Assembly: GCA_003509235.1 (NCBI GenBank) | Contig: DONH01000321.1 | Coordinates: forward strand, 1 to 7,616 | DNA: 7,616 bases | From: Planctomycetaceae bacterium | GTDB taxonomy: Bacteria; Planctomycetota; Planctomycetia; Pirellulales; UBA1268 | Direction: 5' to 3' | Part shown: one piece after another, positions 1 through 6,622 of the stretch | Position numbering within the stretch: the first letter of the stretch is position 1 | Layout of the letters: the number at the start of each line of letters is the position of its first letter | Program-made: the position numbers and the translations under genes | Notes under the pieces: generated by a model | Seen by the model: only the letters and a program-made list of their open reading frames with translations | Databases searched by the model: none | Told to the model about the DNA's origin: nothing

Positions 1-507
1 CTTAACTCGAATGATGACTTGGAGGCGCAGACCGAGTACCTCAAAAAACAGTTAGGGAATACGACTGCAAAGTGGAAAATAGTCACCTGCCATCACTCGG
101 TGTTTTCACCTGCCAAGGGCCGTAATTTTCAGTTTGCTCGTGACCATTGGAAACCACTCCTCGATAAGTATGGTGTTGATCTGGTGTTAAATGGTCATGA
201 TCACACCTACGCTCGTGGACACGTGCCAGTCCGAACTGCTGATGGTAGTGCAAGCAATGACCTTGGAACTGTCTATGTTACATCAGTGAGTGGACCTAAA
301 CAGTATCGTATAGATGATGAGCAGATGAGAGGATATGCAGTGGACGGGTACAGCCGAGATAAAAAAGGCGAGCAGACCCAGTTCTACCAGGTGATCAGTG
401 TCGAAGGAGAAACACTTACATATGTGGCCTATACAGTGCTGGGCGATGAATATGATCGAGCTGTCATCGTGAAGGATTTTAGTACAGGAAGAAAAGAACT
501 CAGATAG
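1..507 (+). CDS. Metallophosphoesterase, purple acid phosphatase-like, 3' end only
   Basis: The reading frame is open from the left edge (first visible residues LNSNDDLEAQ) and stops with TAG at 505-507, so the start and the N-terminal metal-binding motifs lie outside the window. About 168 residues are visible. Two late calcineurin-like motifs are clear: CHHSVFS (His codons at 91-96) and NGHDHTYAR (GHDH at 193-204). In this family these supply His ligands to the dinuclear metal centre. The segment DKYGVDLVLNGHDH, followed by GTVYVTSVSGPKQY, resembles bacterial purple-acid-phosphatase-type phosphoesterases, which hydrolyse phosphate esters and are usually exported; the signal peptide cannot be checked here. 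The internal TTG at 19 is not a credible start because it lies inside the conserved fold. The tail after the GHDH motif is strand-rich and ends in a charged STGRKELR. Family assignment is confident; substrate is unknown. Confidence 0.88.
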   Translation, partial: LNSNDDLEAQTEYLKKQLGNTTAKWKIVTCHHSVFSPAKGRNFQFARDHWKPLLDKYGVDLVLNGHDHTYARGHVPVRTADGSASNDLGTVYVTSVSGPKQYRIDDEQMRGYAVDGYSRDKKGEQTQFYQVISVEGETLTYVAYTVLGDEYDRAVIVKDFSTGRKELR

Positions 508-531
508 AAGATGTCTGTTTTATATGTGTGC

Positions 532-602
532 CTGATCGAAAGCCGTTGATAGTAAGAATGTATGCCAGATAACAGATGTTTTACGGCTCTGCTACCGATC
601 AG
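532..602 (+). other. Nested inverted repeats in the intergenic leader
   Basis: Two complementary arm pairs are nested. CTGATCG (532-538) pairs with CGATCAG (596-602), and AGCCGT (541-546) pairs with ACGGCT (583-588). They are separated by a 2/7-nt asymmetric internal loop and enclose about 36 nt. There is no U-tract after the outer arm, so this is not a standard intrinsic terminator. It could be 3'-UTR structure of the phosphoesterase transcript or chance complementarity. Confidence 0.25.
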
Positions 603-621
603 TTGCAGGGAAGATGTATTA

Positions 622-652
622 CTGAAAAACTACGTTTATTCACTACTAGAAT
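622..652 (+). promoter_or_regulatory. Candidate sigma70-type promoter of the AraC-family gene
   Basis: TAGAAT at 647-652 matches the -10 consensus at five of six positions. CTGAAA at 622-627 matches the -35 consensus at four of six, with a 19-bp spacer, which is long. Transcription would begin near 659, giving a leader of about 26 nt before the ATG at 685. The upstream phosphoesterase ends at 507, so the regulator plausibly has its own promoter. Prediction by eye only. Confidence 0.35.
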
Positions 653-684
653 GAAGTCAGTTGGTGTCCAGTGAGTGAGAAATA

Positions 685-1695
685 ATGTCGACTGCAGATC
701 AAAGTATTGCGTGCCAAATCTCGCACCTGCTCGCGGGTCAAGTCCAGACACTCGATCCAGCAGAGGATAATCAAGTTCTTCGTCTTCTCTATGAATACGA
801 AACAGTGCAACTCAATCAAGGCGCATTTAGTCGTCAAGTTCAATTCGCCGGCACCGAGCTTTCAGCGCTTTATGTTGAGGAATATGGTGCTCGTTCTCAC
901 AACCTAGGTACTCTACGAGGAGACCGCCTGGCTTTCTGTCTCCCGATCATGGAAACAGATTCAAGGTGGTGGGGGAGATCAATCTCGGACGGAGTCATGC
1001 CAATTAGTCAATCAGGGAAAACAATTCACGCGACGTTTGATGCAGGACAGCGTCATGTTGTGATGATTCTTGACCGACAGTGGTGTCTCGAGAAATTAAG
1101 CAAGGAAGTGGTGGGCGAGGTACTCAATATTGAGAATATTGCTAATCCTCAGAATTCTTTTTTCCTCAAAATTCATCCACTGCAGAGTCAAAGGTGGTCA
1201 CAACGGCTTTGTCGACTTTTGAATCGGGCTGTATCGTGTCCTGAAAAGGTACCGAAACAACAGTTCGAAAGTGAGTTACTCTCTGCTGTCCGTTCTCTGC
1301 TGGAGCCAGCCGAGGTAAGTCAACTGACAGAGTCACGCTCAAAGCAAGTCGTTGAAATGACGCTCACATATGCAGATGCATTTCAATCTCAGCCGGTAAC
1401 CGTTTGTGATCTTTGCGTTAATGCAAACGTAAGCCGGCGAACACTTGAGGTTGCGTTTCAAACCATAGTTGGAAAAAGTCCCCTCCAGTTTCTCACACAG
1501 AGGCGTCTTTGCCGGGCTTATGTAGATCTCAAACGGGCAAAAGATGAATCAATTCGTGTAACAGATATCGCTTGCGCTCATGGATTCACTGAACTCGGTC
1601 GATTTGCAAATCGTTATCAAAAAATATTTGGTGAGCTTCCGTCAGAAACACTTCGCCAACATTCCTCTCAGCGTGGGCTGGCTCTTGAGATATAG
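685..1695 (+). CDS. AraC-family transcriptional regulator
   Basis: A 336-residue cytoplasmic protein with the two-domain plan of AraC regulators. Residues about 220-326 form the DNA-binding domain. The first helix-turn-helix is near 238-258 (VTVCDLCVNANVSRRTLE) and the second near 290-313 (RVTDIACAHGFTELGRFAN). The domain closes with YQKIFGELPSETLRQ, which corresponds to the usual F-x-x-x-FG-x-x-P-S-x-x-R signature. Residues about 35-150 look like an AraC_binding_2-type sensing region (LNQGAFSRQVQF, then RLAFCLPI) rather than the classical arabinose-binding cupin; the ligand is unknown. An in-frame TGA at 676-678 makes ATG 685 the first possible ATG start. Only a weak GAG-type ribosome site precedes it. 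The gene converges on a run of exported hydrolase genes with a 47-bp gap. Control of those genes or of itself is possible but not shown by the sequence. Confidence 0.93.
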   Translation: MSTADQSIACQISHLLAGQVQTLDPAEDNQVLRLLYEYETVQLNQGAFSRQVQFAGTELSALYVEEYGARSHNLGTLRGDRLAFCLPIMETDSRWWGRSISDGVMPISQSGKTIHATFDAGQRHVVMILDRQWCLEKLSKEVVGEVLNIENIANPQNSFFLKIHPLQSQRWSQRLCRLLNRAVSCPEKVPKQQFESELLSAVRSLLEPAEVSQLTESRSKQVVEMTLTYADAFQSQPVTVCDLCVNANVSRRTLEVAFQTIVGKSPLQFLTQRRLCRAYVDLKRAKDESIRVTDIACAHGFTELGRFANRYQKIFGELPSETLRQHSSQRGLALEI

Positions 1696-1742
1696 AAACC
1701 ACGGTCTACGAATGATTCTTTTGGCACACACTCGTTTGAGTT

Positions 1743-2633
1743 CTATTTGTCTTTTTTGTGATCTGCATTCTGTCTGTGGTTCATTAAAAAGTTGAGTGCA
1801 ATTAGGTCTGTTTTGTCACGCAATTCGTGCCGTATGTGATGGCCCTCTCCTGCTACTGTACACAATACAACTTCGATACCATTTGTGTTGATATATGTGC
1901 GAAGAGTGATTTTCTTGAATGGCCGATTGATGGTCGGTCGGGGGTCGCATCGATTAAACATTCGCCAGATATTTATTCGTTCATCTGCCGAATACATCGT
2001 CACTTTAGGATCGGAAGACCCGTGAAAGCTTTTATCTTGATCACCTATGACTTGGAAAATTGAGACTGGTCGCGTTCCATTTTCTGGCGTATGATCTCCC
2101 TTCGTCATACCACAACTCATTGGAGCAAGGGCTGCAAATAAATCCGTTTGCTTGGCCAGACGATAACAGAATAGCCCACCGCTTGAGTGTCCCGTTGCGT
2201 AAATCGTTTGGGGGTCAGTCACTCCCGCAGTGACCAACGCCTCGATCACACCGGTGACAAATCCGACATCGTCGTGGTCAATATCATGAAACTGATCCTT
2301 GAAATTCCACTTGGCCATTGGTTGAATTGCTTCACAACTCACCACAAGCAGTTTTCGAGAGTCAGCATGGTGACCCCACCGTATGCTCTGGCCATCTGCT
2401 TTCCCACCGGCACCATGAAAACATAACAAGGTTGCGTAGCGAGTGTCCGATTTAAATGAATTTGGCGTTGTAATTAATAATCGTCGAGAGTGCCCATGAT
2501 GTTCAATCCGTATCTCATTCAGTCCGGGTGACAGTGTGTCGAGAGACAACTCCTGTGCAGATAGAAAGGAAAATGATTCAAGAATACTTATGAAAACAAG
2601 TAGGGCGATTTTGATTCTCTCTCCAGAAATCAT
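1743..2633 (-). CDS. Exported alpha/beta-hydrolase, PHB depolymerase/feruloyl esterase-like
   Basis: With ATG at 2633 the product is 296 residues. It opens with a signal peptide (MISGERIKIALLVFISILES, cleavage probably after LSA before QELS). Ester hydrolase features run in order: oxyanion-hole loop HGAGG (residues 73-77), nucleophile elbow GHSSGG with Ser150, acid candidates in IGDQDKS (Asp198 or Asp200), and GEGHH supplying the catalytic His (265 or 266). This order and the length fit the Esterase_PHB/LpqC group, which includes PHB depolymerases, acetylxylan esterases and feruloyl esterases; the substrate cannot be told from the sequence. A GTG at 2648 is also in frame, directly after a TAG, and would add MSGLQ. 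I prefer the ATG because AGGTGA (2645-2650) lies 11 nt before it and the GTG lacks a good site. The tail is basic (ADHKKDK). This is the last gene of the minus-strand series and converges with the AraC gene. Confidence 0.87.
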   Translation of the reverse strand: MISGERIKIALLVFISILESFSFLSAQELSLDTLSPGLNEIRIEHHGHSRRLLITTPNSFKSDTRYATLLCFHGAGGKADGQSIRWGHHADSRKLLVVSCEAIQPMAKWNFKDQFHDIDHDDVGFVTGVIEALVTAGVTDPQTIYATGHSSGGLFCYRLAKQTDLFAALAPMSCGMTKGDHTPENGTRPVSIFQVIGDQDKSFHGSSDPKVTMYSADERINIWRMFNRCDPRPTINRPFKKITLRTYINTNGIEVVLCTVAGEGHHIRHELRDKTDLIALNFLMNHRQNADHKKDK

Positions 2634-2751
2634 CTGTAATCCACTCACCTAATTCTTAATTGAATGACGGCATACCAAACCTGTGTAGCCAGTTTGTATT
2701 GTCAGCAGTCGCCAAAAAAGTCCCAATGTCGCGAAAAGAGAGTGACAAGTA

Positions 2752-2765
2752 CGAGAAGCTTCTCG
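2752..2765. repeat. 14-bp perfect palindrome between the two esterase genes
   Basis: CGAGAAGCTTCTCG is a perfect two-fold symmetric site about 120 bp upstream of the 2633 start and about 130 bp downstream of the 2898 stop. As RNA it would give only a 5-bp stem with an AGCT loop and no U-tract, so a terminator is unlikely. A dimeric-regulator operator is the other reading. Chance occurrence cannot be excluded. Confidence 0.3.
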
Positions 2766-2897
2766 AGCACGAGTACACCCGATTCTCTGCCATTTTTTTG
2801 AGCATGTTCCTTATGTTTTTGCTCGTCTCAATACACGCGGGTGCTTGGACAAAAAGCTTTTCGTTTCCTCATAAGTATTGGTCTTACAATACAAGAA

Positions 2898-3773
2898 TTA
2901 CGAATTTTTTTTCACCAGCTTTCCCTGAGTCTTCGGTGGCACGAGCGTCGGTTCACCCTTGATAAGACCAAGATTCTTCAAGAATTCATCTGATGCACGG
3001 ATTGTCATGTCTTGCCAAGGCTGCTTGTTGAAGAAGGAGTGTTCCTGATCCTCCGCAATCCAAAACTCAACAGAGTGAATATTGAGCAACTGCATTTTCT
3101 CATACGCAGCATTCCAGCCCTTCAACCATTTTTCATCTTCACTTCCAAAAAAGACGATAGCTGGTGAAAAGTTGGGAGGGATATGTTGCAGGAAGTCGAC
3201 TTCAGAATCTTTGGCATCCGCTATTCCCAGGGCTGGGTTAAACAAAAGATATGCTACGACTGATGTGTCATGCTCTCTGTTGTCCTGTGGGTCATTTAAT
3301 TCAGGGTTCGTCGTTGCAAGCAAGCTCACATGACCACCGGCTGATCCACCCCCGGCAATAATACGCTGTGGATCTATGCCGAGTGTTTCAGCATTATTTT
3401 TGTACCAGCGAATAGCACTTTTGGCGTCTGTTATACAGACACGTTTTCGAGAGCCCTTCCTGTTATCTGCTTTCGTCGCCAGCCGATACGACACGGTTGC
3501 TGCCACGAACCCGCGGTTTGCGAAGTAATGGCAGAGATAGCGAAATTGGTCTCTCTTTCCCCCACCCCACCCTCCACCATGAAACATGATGATACCTGGA
3601 ACTAACTCAGTGGCAGCATCATGACCCTTTGGAAAATGGATTTCCATTTCCCGAGTTACGCCGTCTTCCTTTTTGTAGGAGTAGATTTTCCCTTCTGGAA
3701 TATCATCACTGCGAGCACAATTTGTCAGATAAGGGAGGGCTCCAAAAACCATGCACAACGTTATCGTTCTCAT
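2898..3773 (-). CDS. Exported alpha/beta-hydrolase, BD-FAE-like carbohydrate esterase
   Basis: With ATG at 3773 the product is 291 residues. It starts with a short signal peptide (MRTITLCMVFGALPYLTNC, cleavage probably after ARS). LTNC is a poor lipobox because Asn precedes the Cys. The hydrolase core shows HGGGW (residues 65-69, oxyanion hole), DAKSAIRW (116-123), the nucleophile elbow GGGSAGG with Ser144, an acid in GSEDE (Asp213) and QEHSF with His245. This is the pattern of the BD-FAE/HSL-like esterases, many of which act on esters attached to plant or algal polysaccharides; here the substrate is unassigned. A TTG at 3785 would add MGFE but is the poorer start. No strong Shine-Dalgarno is visible. 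A weak promoter guess lies upstream on the minus strand (TTGATT at 3812-3817, a 17-bp spacer, poor -10 TTAATT at 3789-3794). The gene sits between the GH128 gene (226-bp gap) and a second esterase (264-bp gap). The C-terminus is Lys-rich (KLVKKNS). Confidence 0.88.
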   Translation of the reverse strand: MRTITLCMVFGALPYLTNCARSDDIPEGKIYSYKKEDGVTREMEIHFPKGHDAATELVPGIIMFHGGGWGGGKRDQFRYLCHYFANRGFVAATVSYRLATKADNRKGSRKRVCITDAKSAIRWYKNNAETLGIDPQRIIAGGGSAGGHVSLLATTNPELNDPQDNREHDTSVVAYLLFNPALGIADAKDSEVDFLQHIPPNFSPAIVFFGSEDEKWLKGWNAAYEKMQLLNIHSVEFWIAEDQEHSFFNKQPWQDMTIRASDEFLKNLGLIKGEPTLVPPKTQGKLVKKNS

Positions 3774-3999
3774 TTCAAAACCCAATAAAATTAATTTCAG
3801 AGTCAGGCCAGAATCAAGACGTCATGAATGGCCGACAACACTCCTCTGTCAGTTTAAACGAAAAGCAACTGAGTGGAACTCTCCAGATGGGGGCGTTACC
3901 TATCTTGAATCCAGCCCACAACTCAACACGGTGTTCAGCTGATTATGCCCCGGCCACTTCATTCCGTCTCGGTTCTTCTGTATGGTCATGGTGCATGGC

Positions 4000-5322
4000 C
4001 TACAACGCAAGACTCTGGTCGCCATTAGGATCTTCGTTTGTGACACTTTGATAAAACTGGCCGCTTGCCGTCAGATTGCCGTCATCATCAAAGAGTGCGG
4101 AAGAGCAGCCATTCGGGTCGTCGATTTCGAACGAGAACCAGGCATAGCCGGCAATCCAGTTCTGCTGCTCCATCCAGGGCAGTACGTTCTGCATAAATGC
4201 AAGGACATCTTCTTGCGTGATGGAATTCTCTCCTGGTGTTTTTGCACCCCAGTCTGCAAGAGCAAACTCCGTAATCAATAAGGGCCTCTGCCCGTACGCT
4301 TTGTAGATGTTTATCATCCGCTGTTTGAATGCGATAGGACTTGCACCTCCATACCAATGCACACCAATGTAATCTACTCGGTACCCACGTTTGTCAGCCG
4401 CCTTCATAAAGTCACGCATCCATGTTCCTCTCACACCCTGTGTACTGTCATCAATATCGCTTAACGGATTCGCGCAAGCCGGACTGCATAGAGGTACATG
4501 AAGTGACTCCAATATGGGCCAATACTTTAAAGCTTCGGTATAAGGCATGTTCGCTTGCTCGAGTTTGTCCGGCTCATTGAAACCTAATATCCGATGTACG
4601 TCGCCCGACTTGATCTTCGGGACAATGTGCTTGTTCAAACGCCCGCGCAATTCGTCTGCTTCCCAAGCGCCCCAAACCATTGGTAAGAATGCACTATCGG
4701 TGGGCTGTTGCTCGATCAGTGCCGTATCCCACGAATAATTCCAATACGGTCTTATCGCTTGTATTTTTGGGATATTTTCTTCCCAAGAACCGTCATTATC
4801 TTTTTGTCGAAGCGTGAAACAGATTCCCTTTTTTCCAGGCAGTCTAAGTGACTTTTTTATTGGAGCGGTATCGAGATGAATATCGACTTGGTTAATGGGT
4901 GCTAGTCTCGCAATCTGATCCTTTGCAGCTGTCGCTGGTTGCCACCACCAGCCCTTCTTATCCCAACATTGTCCAAAACTGTAGTCGGCAAGCAGGGTGT
5001 AGTAGGCAGCAAGAGCGCCGTCTGTATCACCCTTCTTAAGAAGTGCCTCACCTTTAAGAAACGTGATGGTTGCTAATTCGTTAAGGTTGGCAAAATTTTT
5101 GGCTTTATCTGCAGAGGGAAATGCGATCAGGGTCTTGTTAATCTCTTTGGCCTTTGCTCCCCATCTTTTTGTGGCTCGACTGGCGAGTGTTTCAACAGCA
5201 TCCCAGTCTTCATCAGCGAACGCCTCCCACGCTTTTTCTGTGACTTGCCACGCCTCTTCTGCACATGCTGGAGTGAGAAAAAGAGGAATCAAGAAAATGT
5301 GAATGAAGGAGGATTTGAACAT
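4000..5322 (-). CDS. Secreted GH128 (Asl1-like) glucanase with N-terminal TPR-like domain
   Basis: A 440-residue protein beginning at ATG 5322 with a signal peptide (MFKSSFIHIFLIPLFLTPACA, cleavage before EEAW). Residues about 24-140 are helical and TPR-like: WEAFADEDWDAVETLASRA, then FLKGEALLKKGDTDGALAAYYTLL. A catalytic domain follows at about 164-425. GICFTLR (166-172) and YWNYSWDT (193-200) match the start of Asl1/GH128 barrels. FNEPD (248-252) supplies the acid/base Glu250, VHWYGG (321-326) is the substrate-site strand, and LITEFA (349-354) supplies the nucleophile Glu352. GYAWFSF (392-398) matches the last barrel strands. Characterised GH128 enzymes hydrolyse beta-1,3-glucans such as laminarin and curdlan, so endo-beta-1,3-glucanase is the best guess for activity. 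All expected catalytic residues are present. No clear Shine-Dalgarno precedes the ATG. Exported esterases downstream suggest extracellular or periplasmic polymer breakdown. Confidence 0.9.
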   Translation of the reverse strand: MFKSSFIHIFLIPLFLTPACAEEAWQVTEKAWEAFADEDWDAVETLASRATKRWGAKAKEINKTLIAFPSADKAKNFANLNELATITFLKGEALLKKGDTDGALAAYYTLLADYSFGQCWDKKGWWWQPATAAKDQIARLAPINQVDIHLDTAPIKKSLRLPGKKGICFTLRQKDNDGSWEENIPKIQAIRPYWNYSWDTALIEQQPTDSAFLPMVWGAWEADELRGRLNKHIVPKIKSGDVHRILGFNEPDKLEQANMPYTEALKYWPILESLHVPLCSPACANPLSDIDDSTQGVRGTWMRDFMKAADKRGYRVDYIGVHWYGGASPIAFKQRMINIYKAYGQRPLLITEFALADWGAKTPGENSITQEDVLAFMQNVLPWMEQQNWIAGYAWFSFEIDDPNGCSSALFDDDGNLTASGQFYQSVTNEDPNGDQSLAL

Positions 5323-5359
5323 AGTGAATGGTTGTCAATACCCTTGTTTGTCCGATACC

Positions 5360-5423
5360 GAGTCCTAGAGAAATCACTTAATCGTTTGTATCTATTCAAC
5401 TTCACAGTTGGTTTTAGGGACTC
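5360..5423 (-). other. Bulged inverted repeat with inner hairpin upstream of the GH128 gene
   Basis: On the plus strand GAGTCCTA (5360-5367) is complementary to TAGGGACTC (5415-5423) with one bulged G. Inside it, CAACT (5397-5401) pairs with AGTTG (5406-5410) across a TCAC loop. The element lies 38 nt upstream of the GH128 start and about 85 nt past the DUF1254/DUF1214 stop. It could be leader structure, transcript 3'-end structure or an operator; there is no convincing U-tract. Weak evidence. Confidence 0.22.
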
Positions 5424-5507
5424 AATCAAAACATGTGTGTGGCCCAGATCCTTAAGAAAGTGAGCGATTGGTGACTTAAATACTTTCCTTGATAAATCCA
5501 GATTATC

Positions 5508-6536
5508 TTATTTAGATAGTTGCGGATCAGGAAATGTCCAGGAACCATCAAGGACTTCTTTTTTTGGCTGATACATGCGAACGACATAGTTCCAGCCCGG
5601 GGTGATTGGCAGGTAGTTGGAGCTCGTAGGATCACCACCAAAGTGAATGGTGACGGTACCATCTGAGTTTTTCTCTGCTGTCACGTTATTGACCGAGTAA
5701 GCGTTCAGGCTGTTTTTCTCCATAAAACCTTTTGCATTGTAAACAGTCACTGAGACAAATCCGTCTACAGGAACCTGTTCAGTAATAACTAATTCATATG
5801 GAGTCTTACCATCATTTTTTTTAGGTACGACATTCACATACGTGGCAGCTTCTTCAGGATTCCCGCCCCAACCATAGGCCGTTCCAAGAAGATGACTGAT
5901 GGGATTCAACTTTGCTTTGTCACCGAACATTCCATTGGTGTTCGGCTTGGTTGATGCCAAGATATTTATCGCGTCCCGCACTTTCTCAAGCGATGTCTCA
6001 TCCCAGTCCGGAATGTCAAAACTCCCCTTGTCAGACTGTTTAGAAGCAATTTTAGACTGCAGAGAATTTGCAGCCTCAATATCTTTTGGGTCATTCGCAT
6101 CAACAAATGTTCTGAAAAGAATAAAGACGTAGCGAGTACCAATTTTTTTTCGTGAAAACTCAAATATTCCTGCTTCATGGACGACTGGCTGCATCGAATG
6201 ATCTTGATTAATAACCAGCATGGAAAGAAAGCGACCATCAGAATCTGGCTTGATGACAGTGAGTGGTGAGGCATCAAGATCAAAAACTCCAGCAGAATAA
6301 AGAGTATCACGATTCATCCTTATAACGTCTTGTTTATCAATAGGGGTTGGCTGCCGTATGTGGAAAAATTTACCAAAGGCTCCTTGGTCGACGTACCGTT
6401 TAAACGTGAGGTCAGTTTCGGCACGGACAAAGTTATCGACGTTTACGGATTCTGTTGCATGTGCATTATGAAGCCAGCAGCAACTCAAAAATCCTGTAAA
6501 GAAAGTGATTGTGCAAAAAAATAAAGATCGTGGCAT
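5508..6536 (-). CDS. Exported DUF1254/DUF1214 domain protein
   Basis: A 342-residue protein starting at ATG 6536. A signal peptide is evident (basic start, hydrophobic FFCTITFFTGFLSCCW, likely cleavage after AHA). Residues about 40-150 match DUF1254: MNRDTLYSAGVFDLDASP (74-91), then GRFLSMLVINQDHSM (101-115). The middle contains LGTAYGWGGNPEEAATY (217-233), a conserved stretch in this family. Residues about 245-335 match DUF1214, ending GWNYVVRMYQPKKEVLDG (314-331) and SWTFPDPQ. The biochemical role of these paired domains is not established, so I assign none. The protein is short beside longer DUF1254/DUF1214 members but carries the hallmark motifs of both domains. It has one of the better ribosome sites in the window (AAGGGA, 7 nt before the ATG). 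It lies 86 bp downstream of the ThuA gene on the same strand and could share a transcript with it. Confidence 0.88.
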   Translation of the reverse strand: MPRSLFFCTITFFTGFLSCCWLHNAHATESVNVDNFVRAETDLTFKRYVDQGAFGKFFHIRQPTPIDKQDVIRMNRDTLYSAGVFDLDASPLTVIKPDSDGRFLSMLVINQDHSMQPVVHEAGIFEFSRKKIGTRYVFILFRTFVDANDPKDIEAANSLQSKIASKQSDKGSFDIPDWDETSLEKVRDAINILASTKPNTNGMFGDKAKLNPISHLLGTAYGWGGNPEEAATYVNVVPKKNDGKTPYELVITEQVPVDGFVSVTVYNAKGFMEKNSLNAYSVNNVTAEKNSDGTVTIHFGGDPTSSNYLPITPGWNYVVRMYQPKKEVLDGSWTFPDPQLSK

Positions 6537-6543
6537 GATAAAA

Positions 6544-6549
6544 TCCCTT
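6544..6549 (-). promoter_or_regulatory. Shine-Dalgarno site of the DUF1254/DUF1214 gene
   Basis: On the minus strand AAGGGA precedes the ATG at 6536 by 7 nt, a standard spacing. It supports this start, which also places the signal peptide at the N-terminus. The other genes in the window lack equally clear sites. Confidence 0.6.
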
Positions 6550-6622
6550 TACTGTTTTTGAGTCTCTTGCTTAGTGATTACAAATCATTCTTCAATAATT
6601 TTTTTCAACGCCCTCTTACGTA

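Noticed and set aside
646..907. Short frames on both strands overlapping the start of the AraC gene.
   Set aside because: They are shadows of the regulator's coding sequence with no recognisable features.
1730..1741. ACTC-GTTT-GAGT hairpin followed by a T-rich run between the convergent AraC and esterase genes.
   Set aside because: The stem is only four base pairs and the T-rich run overlaps the esterase coding end, so calling it a terminator is not justified.
3925..3935. Small palindrome AACAC-G-GTGTT in the gap downstream of the GH128 gene.
   Set aside because: Five-base arms are too short to stand out from chance, and no partner site was seen.
3629..4281. Plus-strand open frames across the gap between the BD-FAE-like esterase and the GH128 gene.
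   Set aside because: Most of their length is antisense to two well-supported genes, the translations show no domain or signal, and there is no ribosome site.
5333..5338. Perfect TTGACA on the minus strand upstream of the GH128 gene.
   Set aside because: It ends 10 nt before the start codon, so its -10 would fall inside the gene; not a usable promoter for this start.
5966..6310. 114-residue minus-strand frame inside the DUF1254/DUF1214 gene.
   Set aside because: It is an out-of-frame shadow of a gene with clear family motifs; its Leu/Ser-rich content is typical of frame-shifted reading.
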